In this document: positions 25,055 to 33,127 of the stretch, piece after piece | How positions within the stretch are numbered: the first letter of the stretch is position 1 | How the letters are laid out: the number at the start of each line of letters is the position of its first letter | Assembly: GCF_005404945.1 (NCBI RefSeq) | Contig: NZ_BJDG01000009.1 | Location: 47,934 to 111,933, forward strand | Reading direction: 5' to 3' | DNA: 64,000 nucleotides | Source: Lactiplantibacillus pingfangensis | Lineage (GTDB): Bacteria > Bacillota > Bacilli > Lactobacillales > Lactobacillaceae | The notes under the pieces: generated by a model | Told to the model about the DNA's origin: nothing | What the model saw: only the letters and a program-made list of their open reading frames with translations | The model's database searches: none | Position numbers and translations under genes: made by a program

Positions 25055-25191
25055 TCGGCTCAATTTTAAATCGGCTTTTTGCACAGCTAACCCCAGACAC
25101 TTGTTTAAGTTAATTTCAGTACTCAAAATGGCCGTGCAACGGCACTTCAAGGCAGATGTCAAAAATAAATCAGTGATTGACTAGCTGGTCA

Positions 25192-25220
25192 TTGACTTTC
25201 GAGTCAACGAGAACTATTAT
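25192..25220 (+). promoter_or_regulatory. Promoter and operator of the ABC exporter-TetR operon
   Basis: TTGACT (25192-25197), 17-base spacer, TATTAT (25215-25220). The -35 is one arm of the palindrome TTGACTTTCGAGTCAA (25192-25207), and a related TGACTAGCTGGTCA lies just upstream (25178-25191). The TetR protein encoded at the end of the operon is the likely binder. Confidence 0.6.
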
Positions 25221-25286
25221 TGCTCTGCATTAGAAAACCTGTGTGTTGGCGAGCACCTACTGACACATTACAAGGGGGAAACGACG

Positions 25287-26207
25287 ATGACAGCGCCATT
25301 ATTAAAGATTTCGCATTTACAAAAGCGATTTGGCAAGTTTCAAGCATTAAAAGATATTGATTTTGAAATTTATCCTGGGGAAGTTTTTGGCTTTATCGGT
25401 CCAAACGGTGCCGGCAAGTCTACGACGATTCGGGTATTGTTAGGTATTTTAAAGGCTAACGGTGGGTCAGCAACGATTTTTGGTGAGGATGTGTGGGAAA
25501 AGAGCGTCGACATTCATCAGCGGATTGCCTATGTACCCGGCGATGTTTATTTATGGCCCAATCTAAGTGGTGGCGAAATTATTGACCTGTTCTTAAAGAT
25601 GAACGGTGAACACCATTCTGAGAAAACGGATGCGTTGATCAAAGAATTTGGGTTGGACCCACGGAAAAAGGCCCGCACTTATTCAAAAGGGAATCGGCAA
25701 AAAGTTGCCTTGATTGCGGCATTTTCGACGAATGCGGATTTTTATATTTTCGATGAACCAACGTCAGGTTTAGACCCGCTCAATGAACAGACTTTCCAAG
25801 AACACGTCTTGCAGCTTAAATCGCAAGGTAAGAGTGTCTTACTCTCCAGTCATATTTTGTCAGAAGTGGAGAAAATGTGTGATCGAATTGGCATCATTCG
25901 TGAAGGCAGTATTGTTGAAACGGGGACGCTAGCCGAAATGCGGCACTTAACGCGAACGACCATTGATGTTCAGACGGTTCAGCCGTTGTCAGAGTTAGCC
26001 ACATTACCTGGGGTACACGGTCTGACGACTAAGCACGGCGAAAACCATGTCAGTCTTGCGGTTGAGGCCGATCAACTGACGGCCGTTATGAGCTATTTAA
26101 CCACAAAACAGCTTGTGACCTTGACGAGTACGCCGCCAACTTTGGAAGATTTATTTATGCGCTATTATGAATCACCAAACGATGCGCGGACCGCTGATGG
26201 GAAGTGA
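25287..26207 (+). CDS. ABC exporter ATP-binding protein
   Basis: A 306-residue ATPase of the drug/antibiotic exporter (DrrA-like) class. Walker A is GPNGAGKST, the signature region TYSKGNRQKVALIAAF is slightly divergent from LSGGQ, and Walker B plus D-loop are FYIFDEPTSGLDP. The C-terminal 80 residues form the accessory domain typical of these exporters. It would energise the adjacent permease in the membrane. A strong AGGGGG site precedes the ATG. Confidence 0.93.
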   Translation: MTAPLLKISHLQKRFGKFQALKDIDFEIYPGEVFGFIGPNGAGKSTTIRVLLGILKANGGSATIFGEDVWEKSVDIHQRIAYVPGDVYLWPNLSGGEIIDLFLKMNGEHHSEKTDALIKEFGLDPRKKARTYSKGNRQKVALIAAFSTNADFYIFDEPTSGLDPLNEQTFQEHVLQLKSQGKSVLLSSHILSEVEKMCDRIGIIREGSIVETGTLAEMRHLTRTTIDVQTVQPLSELATLPGVHGLTTKHGENHVSLAVEADQLTAVMSYLTTKQLVTLTSTPPTLEDLFMRYYESPNDARTADGK

Positions 26208-26212
26208 GTCAG

Positions 26213-27832
26213 ATGATGTCAGGACAATTATTTAAACGAACCGGCTTACTGATTCGACTGAATTTAAAACGTGACTGGACGAAAATTTTGATTTGGACGG
26301 TCACTTTGGCCGCGTTGCTGACGGCGATTGCTGCTAAATTTGATGGGATCTATAGTACGCAAAAAGCCATTGATTCCATTGTGACAACGTTGAAGACACC
26401 AGCGATGGTTTCGTTGTTTGGTGCCTTTACAGCCAAAGCGCCTTACACCACTGCCAAGATCTTTGCCACTGAAATGGTCGTCTTCATGGCAATCATCATG
26501 GTTATTATGAATATTATGTTAGCCGTCGCCACCACTCGTGGTGAGGAAGATGATGGCTTGCTGGAACTCGTGCGGGCACACGCAGTTGGCCGCCTAGCCC
26601 CATTATCAGCTGGCGTGGCAGAATTAACGGGACTGAACTTGATTCTCGGCGTGCTGTATGGACTTGGATTACAGCTTTCAGGGATGCCAGGCGCAGATGC
26701 GGCCGGGAACTGGCTGATTGGTTTTGGACTAGCGGCGATGGGCTGGCTGTTTGGCATGCTAACGCTTCTGGTTGCCCAGTTGGCAGATAATGCCAGTGAG
26801 ACCACGATGCTAAGCTACGCCATCTTCGGGGTGATGTACATTGCACGGATGAGCACGGATGTCAGTGACCCACGGCAGACTTGGTGGATTCCATTCGGCT
26901 GGATCGAGAAAATGAGTATTTATCAAAAGAACGACTGGCGCCCCTTACTCTGGATGTTCTTATTCGGATTAATCTGTGCCGCTTTGGCAGCGACGTTGAA
27001 TTGGCGCCGAGATTTGGGTGCCGGATTTTTGGCAACCCGACAAGGTCGACGGACGGCGTCACCATTTTTAGCTGGCCCAGCTACGTTACTGTGGCGTGAA
27101 TCTCGCATGGTATTGCTTGCTTGGACCGTGGGGAACTTAGTGTTAGGCGCAGCTTACGGGTCCATTTTTAATACGATTGGGGATTTGGCCAAAAGTAATC
27201 CAATGATCAAGCAGCTTCTAGGCGCTTCAGCATTGGCGGCCGCCAATCGGGTTATTGTGAAAAACTTTATCGCGGTACTAGCGATTGTTATCGTGGTTGT
27301 GGCGCTAATTCCAGCGGTACAGACCATGTTGAAATTGGTGAGTGATGAAAATAAAGGTTACTTGCATCAACTCTATGCGACGGCGACCTCTCGCTGGCAT
27401 GTTTGGGCAAGCTATACGGTCTTTGCGTTAGTTGAAGCTGTTGTGGTCTTTATGGCGGGCTTGGTTGGCATGTATGTGACCGGGCTGACTGTCATGACCG
27501 ATCCAATCAAATGGTCGACTTACTGGCAAGTGTTCCTGGCCTATGTGCCAGCGATGTTAGTCATGGTGGCGGCTGCTAGTTTGCTAGCAGGTTGGCTGCC
27601 AAAATGGCGTTATTTAGCCTGGGTCTGGGTATTGTACGGCTTCTTCTCACTATATTTAGGCAGCTTGATCAAGTTACCCGTTTGGGCCAAAAAGTTTACC
27701 CCACTCGGTTTTGTGAATAAAGTGCCAATCAAGGCAATTGACTGGTCAACGAGCTGGTGGCTACTTGCAATAACTGTGCTAATATTAGTATTAGCAAGTA
27801 TTGGCTATCGGCGTCGGGACTTGGCGCAATAG
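26213..27832 (+). CDS. ABC exporter permease, polyketide-antibiotic exporter type
   Basis: A membrane protein of about 539 residues with twelve hydrophobic segments in two similar halves, each starting with an RLNLKRDW / LLWRESRMVLLAW segment followed by a helix. This duplicated plan is that of tetronasin-type exporters (COG3559). It likely removes an amphipathic antibiotic or lipid. GTG 26204, overlapping the ATPase stop, is possible, but ATG 26213 has GGGAAG at eight bases and is preferred. Confidence 0.85.
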   Translation: MMSGQLFKRTGLLIRLNLKRDWTKILIWTVTLAALLTAIAAKFDGIYSTQKAIDSIVTTLKTPAMVSLFGAFTAKAPYTTAKIFATEMVVFMAIIMVIMNIMLAVATTRGEEDDGLLELVRAHAVGRLAPLSAGVAELTGLNLILGVLYGLGLQLSGMPGADAAGNWLIGFGLAAMGWLFGMLTLLVAQLADNASETTMLSYAIFGVMYIARMSTDVSDPRQTWWIPFGWIEKMSIYQKNDWRPLLWMFLFGLICAALAATLNWRRDLGAGFLATRQGRRTASPFLAGPATLLWRESRMVLLAWTVGNLVLGAAYGSIFNTIGDLAKSNPMIKQLLGASALAAANRVIVKNFIAVLAIVIVVVALIPAVQTMLKLVSDENKGYLHQLYATATSRWHVWASYTVFALVEAVVVFMAGLVGMYVTGLTVMTDPIKWSTYWQVFLAYVPAMLVMVAAASLLAGWLPKWRYLAWVWVLYGFFSLYLGSLIKLPVWAKKFTPLGFVNKVPIKAIDWSTSWWLLAITVLILVLASIGYRRRDLAQ

Positions 27833-27849
27833 CAGAGAGGAGTCGGAAA

Positions 27850-28494
27850 ATGGCACGGGCAGCAACTCCCAAAGATCCCGAAAAAGTCACCAGAATTATG
27901 ACTGCAGCGACCCATGAATTTGCGATACACGGCTACGCGGCCGCTAAAACTGAGCAGATTGCGTTGGCAGCTGAAGTGTCAAAGGGACTGGTTTTTCACT
28001 ATTACGGTAGTAAACAACAACTGTACTTTCAAACCGTTGTCGTTGCGACGGATCGCATTAAAGCAGAAGTGACACCACAAGCCTTTAAAACACCCGTTGA
28101 TTTGGTTGCATTAGTGGTGCGCAGTACCCAATATAAGGCAGAATTTGGGCGTAAACACCCTGATGAGATGCGACTCATGATCAACGCGTATGGCAATGCG
28201 GATAAACTGCCTGTCGTGATTCAAGGTAAACTGCAGGCGCTCTATACGCAAAGCTTGCAGTTGTCACAATTGATGATTGGGCAAATCATTGACCGGCTTC
28301 CCTTGCGGCCAGAAGTTGACCGTGAGACGGTGATTGAGTTAATTATGGGGATTTATAATCAGATTTTTGTTGAATTTCAAGCGCAGGCCAAAGTTAGTCC
28401 AGAAATGAAAACAATGGCGGATGCGCAGTGGATCGCCGAACGGGCTAAAAAGTATATGGCGATTTTAGAAAATGGCTTCATCGCACCGAAATAA
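27850..28494 (+). CDS. TetR-family regulator of the ABC exporter
   Basis: A 214-residue repressor. The N-terminal helix-turn-helix is IMTAATHEFAIHGYAAAKTEQIA then VSKGLVFHYYGSKQQLYF. The remaining helices form a ligand pocket of unknown specificity, plausibly for the exporter's substrate. The frame is open from 27757 inside the permease gene, but ATG 27850 has AGGAG at the right place and begins the real domain. Last gene of the operon, 17 bases after the permease. Confidence 0.92.
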   Translation: MARAATPKDPEKVTRIMTAATHEFAIHGYAAAKTEQIALAAEVSKGLVFHYYGSKQQLYFQTVVVATDRIKAEVTPQAFKTPVDLVALVVRSTQYKAEFGRKHPDEMRLMINAYGNADKLPVVIQGKLQALYTQSLQLSQLMIGQIIDRLPLRPEVDRETVIELIMGIYNQIFVEFQAQAKVSPEMKTMADAQWIAERAKKYMAILENGFIAPK

Positions 28495-28502
28495 GTGTCA
28501 CG

Positions 28503-28530
28503 GGTGGCGGCAATTGTCGCCACCTTTTTT
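28503..28530 (+). terminator. Terminator of the ABC exporter operon
   Basis: GGTGGCG and CGCCACC around an 8-base loop, followed by T6. Confidence 0.9.
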
Positions 28531-28578
28531 GTAGTTGTGGTAAATTAGAGCTAAACAATTAACGAAGCGAGGTGCGGC

Positions 28579-30183
28579 ATGGATGAGAATTTAACTGCTG
28601 AACAACGGGACTTATGGCAACATTTAACGACCTTTAGTCAGGAAAAATTGGCACCATTTGACGCGCAATTGTCACAGGGCCAACAAACTAGCGCTGAAGC
28701 GTATCAATTACTAGTCAATGAAGGTCTGCCAGAACTCGGTTTAGCTAAGCCATTTGGTTCAGAGGCCAGTTTTTCGGAACAAATTTTAGTGCTAGCAGCG
28801 ATTGCGCAAGGGTCGGTTAGTGCGGCCGTGATGTTGGCAAGCACTTGGACCGCCGCGGCTGCCTTATCGCTATACGGCAAGCCGGCACAGTTTGCTGAAA
28901 CGCTACAAGCAGCTAAGCAAAAGCCACTGGCCATTGCGATGACGGAACCGGACGGTGGTGGTCGCGAGGCAATTCAGTGTAGTGCGTCCAAACAGGCGGA
29001 TGAGAGCTGGTCGCTCACTGGTGATAAAACGTTGGTCGTCAATGGTGGTCAAGCCGCCGCCTATATTGTTTTAGCAAAAACACTGCGTGAAAACCGGCTA
29101 CAGTTTGTGGTTTCTGCTGGTCAGGCGGGATTGCGAGCACTGCAACCGGTACACCTCGCTGGTCTGCCTGCCGTGCCAATGGCGACATTACGGCTAAATG
29201 GTGTTCAGGTTAGCAAGACACAGCTGCTTGGGTATCAAGATCAAGGCGTCACGATTGCGCGCCATATTAATGCGCTTGCTCGGGTGATGAGTGCGGCCAT
29301 TAGTGTTGGTATCGGTCAACGGACTATGGCAATCGTCAAACGCTATACACGTGAACGGGTGTTAGGTAAATCGCTATTGAACATGGATGCTGTCGTTCAG
29401 CTTCAAGCAGGTGAGCTCGCAACCAAGTTACGAACGAGTGAGTTGTTGACTTGGGATGCGGCGCAACAAGTGGATCAAAAGCGTGATTTTGAAACAGCAG
29501 CAACGATGGCGGCTGTCACGAGTAGTCAAAATGGCGTCAGCATGGTCCAACAGGCAAGTCAACTTATGGGTGGGATTTCGACCACTAGGACGCTACCGTT
29601 GACGCAATTAATGGCTGAGGCGCAGGCAATCACGTTGGCGACGGGGACGTTAACCCAATTGACGCGTAAAATTGGGCGCCAGGCATTAGGCGTCGATCAT
29701 TGGGACCCATTGACCGCCGATCAACCGGTGGCAGTTGCCAAGCGAATTCAGATTGGCAGTTTGCATCAAGTCGTTAAAACGCTACGCTTGACCGAGGAAG
29801 TGCCCGTGACAGTTGGTGCCATCAAAAATGCTAAACGCATTGTGGCATTAGGCCAAGGCGCGATGGAACCGGCGACTTTGTTACAGGCTCAACAGTTGGC
29901 TAAGTGGATTGGTGCAGCCATTGCGGTGACCCAGCCCCTGACCAAATTGGAACAGTTCAGTGTTGAACAACTGATTGGGATTGACGGCGCAACCGTCACG
30001 CCCGAAGTCATTATTAATATCGGAATTTCCGGCGCGGAACAGTACGTGCTTGGGATGGCAGGTGCGCAACATATTCTGTCGGTCAATCCAGATGAAAAAG
30101 CCCCGATTTTTAAGGTCTCGCAGCAGGCCTTTGTTGGAACTGCCACTGACTTTTTGACCGGAATGATTGCCGCATTGAATTAA
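28579..30183 (+). CDS. Acyl-CoA dehydrogenase fused to an EtfA FAD domain
   Basis: A 534-residue two-part flavoprotein. Residues 1 to about 385 have the acyl-CoA dehydrogenase plan: helical N-terminus, the FAD/substrate segment PLAIAMTEPDGGG, beta domain with SWSLTGDKTLVVNGGQAA, and the C-terminal helices (TRERVLGKSL; QQASQLMGG). Residues about 400-534 match the FAD-binding half of electron-transfer flavoprotein alpha (PEVIINIGISGAEQYVLGMA, then INVNPD-like SVNPDEKAPIFKV and VGTATDF). The usual catalytic Glu of the YEGTSE motif aligns with Thr (LATGTLTQL). No EtfB is nearby. Probably part of an electron path to the reductase downstream; the substrate is unknown. Confidence 0.85.
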   Translation: MDENLTAEQRDLWQHLTTFSQEKLAPFDAQLSQGQQTSAEAYQLLVNEGLPELGLAKPFGSEASFSEQILVLAAIAQGSVSAAVMLASTWTAAAALSLYGKPAQFAETLQAAKQKPLAIAMTEPDGGGREAIQCSASKQADESWSLTGDKTLVVNGGQAAAYIVLAKTLRENRLQFVVSAGQAGLRALQPVHLAGLPAVPMATLRLNGVQVSKTQLLGYQDQGVTIARHINALARVMSAAISVGIGQRTMAIVKRYTRERVLGKSLLNMDAVVQLQAGELATKLRTSELLTWDAAQQVDQKRDFETAATMAAVTSSQNGVSMVQQASQLMGGISTTRTLPLTQLMAEAQAITLATGTLTQLTRKIGRQALGVDHWDPLTADQPVAVAKRIQIGSLHQVVKTLRLTEEVPVTVGAIKNAKRIVALGQGAMEPATLLQAQQLAKWIGAAIAVTQPLTKLEQFSVEQLIGIDGATVTPEVIINIGISGAEQYVLGMAGAQHILSVNPDEKAPIFKVSQQAFVGTATDFLTGMIAALN

Positions 30184-30203
30184 CCGTTGATATTGTGAAT
30201 GAT

Positions 30204-30237
30204 GAGCTAACTGATGGATTGGTTAGCTCTTTTTTTG
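30204..30237 (+). terminator. Terminator after the ACAD-EtfA fusion gene
   Basis: GAGCTAAC/GTTAGCTC stem followed by T8. Confidence 0.9.
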
Positions 30238-30340
30238 CGCATTTATGCTGTTGAAAAGGGTTCCATTGGTTAGTAAGGTCATGTTACAATTAACGCAATG
30301 CTTCACAATATCGAAAAATATCGCTTTGGAGGGGAATATT

Positions 30341-31864
30341 ATGAAGACACGTGGTTTGGCGTTAGTCGCCAGTTTAACATTAGTTGTTGCCAGCTTGGCT
30401 GGTTGTGGGAATACCAGTTCAACTAGCTCGAAATCAAGCAGCAGTAGTAAAAGTCAGTCATCGAAGAAGACGGAAGTGACTTCCGGAGCGTCGAAGACCC
30501 AGTATTCAACCATGAAGGACTTGAAGTCGAAATATGACGTGGTCATTATTGGTGCCGGGGGTGCTGGGATGTCGGCGGCGCTGGCTGCTAAAGAAAAAGG
30601 TTTGAAACCGGTTATTTTAGAAAAGATGCCGGTTGCGGGTGGTAATACACTGAAGGCATCGTCCGGGATGAATGCCTCTGAAACCAAGGTTCAGAAAAAA
30701 GCGGGGATTAAGGATTCCAATGAGAAATTCTATCAGGAAACGTTAACTGGTGGGCATGGCACGAATGATAAGGCGATGCTGCGGTTCTTCGTAGATCATT
30801 CAGCGAGTGCCGTGGATTGGCTAGACGGCATGGGAATCAAGCTGACTAACCTGACCATTACTGGTGGGATGAGTGTTAAACGAACCCATCGTCCCGCTGA
30901 TGGGTCGGCCGTTGGGGGCTATTTAGTTAACGGCTTACTGAAAAATGTGAAGAAGAATTCAATTCCGATTTATGTCAATGCCGATGTGACCAAAATTAAT
31001 GAAAAAGCCGGTAAAGTTAATGGCGTCAAGGTTAAATTTAACCAAGACAAGACGAAAACCATTAGTTCAAAGGCAGTCATCGTCACGACTGGTGGCTTTG
31101 GTGCTAGCAAGGCCATGATTAAGCAATATCGACCAGATCTATCGAAGTACGTCACGACGAACCAAGCTGGTAGCACGGGTGATGGGATCAAAATGATTAC
31201 TGACTTGGGCGGTTATACGGTTGATATGGATAAGATTCAGATTCATCCAACGGTTTACCAAAAGCCACCGTACTTAGTTGGTGAAGCCGTTCGTGGTGAA
31301 GGTGGGATTCTAGTCAATACCGCTGGTGATCGTTTCACTAATGAAATGGGCACACGCGATGTTGTGTCAGCGGCCATTAACAAGCAATCTGATCAGTATG
31401 CGTATGTCTTATTCGATGGCGGTGTCAAACAACGGGTCACTGCGATCAATCAGTACGAAAAGAAAGGGATGGTCGAATCAGCCGCAACATTGAGCGATTT
31501 GGCAAAGAAATTGAACGTCCCTAGTGCTGAACTCGAAAAGACTGTCGCAACGTGGAATGACGATGTTAAGGCTAAGAAGGATTCCCAGTATGATCGGACG
31601 ACTGGGATGGATAATCAGCTAAATACACCGAAATATTATGCGATTAAGATTGCCCCCGGGATTCACTACACAATGGGTGGCGTGAAGATTAATCCACAAA
31701 CGGAAGTCTTGAAGAAGTCTGGGCAGGCGATTCCTGGCCTCTACGCTGCTGGTGAAGTCACCGGTGGGCTCCACGGTGATAACCGTATTGGTGGGAACTC
31801 GGTCGCGGAAATCGTGATCTTTGGCCGCCAAGCCGGAACACAAGTTGCTAAATACGTGAAATAA
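30341..31864 (+). CDS. Lipoprotein flavin reductase, fumarate reductase family
   Basis: A 507-residue exported FAD enzyme. It opens with a lipoprotein signal (about 1-19, lipobox LAGC), then a Ser/Lys-rich linker, then the flavoprotein fold: VVIIGAGGAGMSAALAAKEKG, GGNTLKASSGMNA, and near the end GLYAAGEVTGGLHGDNRIGGNS, all typical of soluble fumarate/urocanate reductases. It would reduce an unsaturated acid such as fumarate outside the membrane. It lacks an FMN-binding (flavinylated) domain and a haem domain, so its electron donor must be a separate protein. ATG 30341 follows GGAGGGG; the frame extends upstream to 30245 without support. Confidence 0.9.
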   Translation: MKTRGLALVASLTLVVASLAGCGNTSSTSSKSSSSSKSQSSKKTEVTSGASKTQYSTMKDLKSKYDVVIIGAGGAGMSAALAAKEKGLKPVILEKMPVAGGNTLKASSGMNASETKVQKKAGIKDSNEKFYQETLTGGHGTNDKAMLRFFVDHSASAVDWLDGMGIKLTNLTITGGMSVKRTHRPADGSAVGGYLVNGLLKNVKKNSIPIYVNADVTKINEKAGKVNGVKVKFNQDKTKTISSKAVIVTTGGFGASKAMIKQYRPDLSKYVTTNQAGSTGDGIKMITDLGGYTVDMDKIQIHPTVYQKPPYLVGEAVRGEGGILVNTAGDRFTNEMGTRDVVSAAINKQSDQYAYVLFDGGVKQRVTAINQYEKKGMVESAATLSDLAKKLNVPSAELEKTVATWNDDVKAKKDSQYDRTTGMDNQLNTPKYYAIKIAPGIHYTMGGVKINPQTEVLKKSGQAIPGLYAAGEVTGGLHGDNRIGGNSVAEIVIFGRQAGTQVAKYVK

Positions 31865-31871
31865 TAGTTGA

Positions 31872-31914
31872 TAAAAATATCGATTAACCGAATTGGGCTA
31901 ATCGATATTTTTTA
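31872..31914. terminator. Bidirectional terminator
   Basis: AAAAATATCGATTA and TAATCGATATTTTTT pair perfectly between the convergent reductase and folT-like genes. Confidence 0.88.
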
Positions 31915-32430
31915 TTTGGCGTTGAAACGCGTCGTTAATTGGTTAATAACCGGGACTTTGAAGAGCACAATCAGCACGCTAGTATAAATGATGTAGGAGA
32001 CAATTTCTTGAATGAAACGTGTGGTCAGTAGGGCTGACCAAGGTGTTAGATACATGAGATGTAACCACAGACTGTTGAGAAATAGATTCAGAATAAATAA
32101 AACGATGAAGTTTGCTAGCAGAATTCGCGGTAGCGAGGTCCGCCGATAAAAGGCGAGTCCAAAGACGAGGCCCGTTAAAAAAGCGGTTAAAATGAAGCCG
32201 GGAAAAAACGTGAACTTTGGAAACAAGACCATGCCGAGAAAGTAAGCTAGGGCAGTGCTGCCGGCCGTGACCAGTGGCGAAAATAGCCGCGCGGTAATTG
32301 CGACGACAACGAAAGCAAATGCGATCTTGGTTGTTAAAAATTGCACGGATAACAGACTATTAAGCATAATTTGCATGGCGGTTAAGACGCCGAGTAGTGT
32401 GATTGATTTGACGGATGCGTGAGTTGTCAT
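31912..32430 (-). CDS. folT: FolT-like ECF transporter substrate-binding component
   Basis: A 172-residue membrane protein with about five helices. The sequence FFPGFILTAFLTGLVFGLAFYR and the NLFLNSLWLHLMYLTPW segment near residue 115 match the folate-family S components of lactic acid bacteria. It has no ATPase or T gene beside it, so it must use the shared EcfAAT module encoded elsewhere. It would bring folate into the cell. Single gene; ATG has AGGCTTC-like AGG bases upstream (weak but present on the minus strand). Confidence 0.8.
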   Translation of the reverse strand: MTTHASVKSITLLGVLTAMQIMLNSLLSVQFLTTKIAFAFVVVAITARLFSPLVTAGSTALAYFLGMVLFPKFTFFPGFILTAFLTGLVFGLAFYRRTSLPRILLANFIVLFILNLFLNSLWLHLMYLTPWSALLTTRFIQEIVSYIIYTSVLIVLFKVPVINQLTTRFNAK

Positions 32431-32513
32431 GATGAAGCCTCCAATAGGTGAGTTGTTTGACTAGTATTTTACTGGAAATGAGTGGGTAATGCTAGGTGAA
32501 ATTCAGTAGTTAA

Positions 32514-32834
32514 TGGTGTTCGTTAACCGAATTTTCGACGGCCCAAGTTTCGATTGAATTAGAAAACCAATCCGATGTTGGCGGCATTGAAACGGTCCAG
32601 TTATATTTGCAAGATGTTTTTGCGAGTGTTGTTCAACCGGTGAAAGTTTTGAAGGACTATCAACGGGTGGCTTTGCATCGTCACGAAACTAAGACGGTGA
32701 CATTTACGATTACCGCTGAAATGTTGCAATTCTACAATCAACAAAATCAGCTCACAATTGAGCCAGGCCAGTTTAATGTCTTTGTAGGGAGCAATAGTCG
32801 AGATTGTTTGAAGACGAGTTTTGAATTTATCTAA
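32514..32834 (+). pseudogene. GH3 beta-glucosidase remnant (C-terminal fibronectin-III-like domain)
   Basis: An open stretch without a start reads TEFSTAQVSIELENQ...GGIETVQLYLQDVFASVVQPVKVLKDYQRVAL...TVTFTITAEMLQFYN...VFVGSNSRD. This is the C-terminal Fn3-like domain of GH3 glycosidases. The catalytic domains (some 600 residues) are missing; a TAA at 32511 closes the frame upstream. The natural stop and terminator are kept. It is what remains after a deletion, with the folT-like gene now close by. Confidence 0.8.
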
Positions 32835-32843
32835 GTTAAAAAT

Positions 32844-32888
32844 TGACCAGTAATCGGCTGACAAATTCAGCCGATTACCGGTCTTTTT
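32844..32888 (+). terminator. Terminator of the lost GH3 gene
   Basis: GACCAGTAATCGGCTGA and TCAGCCGATTACCGGTC form a 17-bp stem followed by T5. Confidence 0.9.
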
Positions 32889-33075
32889 GTCGATTTCAGT
32901 ATCTGAATCCGTGTTAATAATTTTAATGATTTTGTCAGTTGTTATCTCAGAATTATAAATGTAGGTTCAATCAACTGACGACTAACAACAGTTTTTATTG
33001 GCTTTTTCTCATTAATATATTTTTAAAGGGTAATAGATAGATTGTTTCCAAGAGTGATCAAAGTTATTCCGCATG

Positions 33076-33103
33076 TTGAAAGCGGTTATCTTTGTGGTAC
33101 TGT
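33076..33103 (+). promoter_or_regulatory. Promoter with cre-like site before the GH31 gene
   Basis: TTGAAA (33076-33081), 16-base spacer, TACTGT (33098-33103). TGAAAGCGGTTATC (33077-33090) overlaps the -35 and resembles a cre or LacI-type operator. Confidence 0.4.
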
Positions 33104-33127
33104 ATAGATATTCAAAAAGAAAGTGCG

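Noticed and set aside
24981..25184. 67-codon plus-strand ORF before the ABC exporter
   Set aside because: Crosses a strong terminator and has no ribosome binding site.
26443..26846. Two overlapping minus-strand ORFs inside the ABC permease gene
   Set aside because: Shadows without start signals; the permease reading is continuous.
27757..27849. N-terminal extension of the TetR protein
   Set aside because: Overlaps the permease gene; the ribosome binding site and domain begin at 27850.
33092..33127. Upstream TTG as the start of the GH31 gene
   Set aside because: It lies in the promoter -10 region and has no ribosome binding site.
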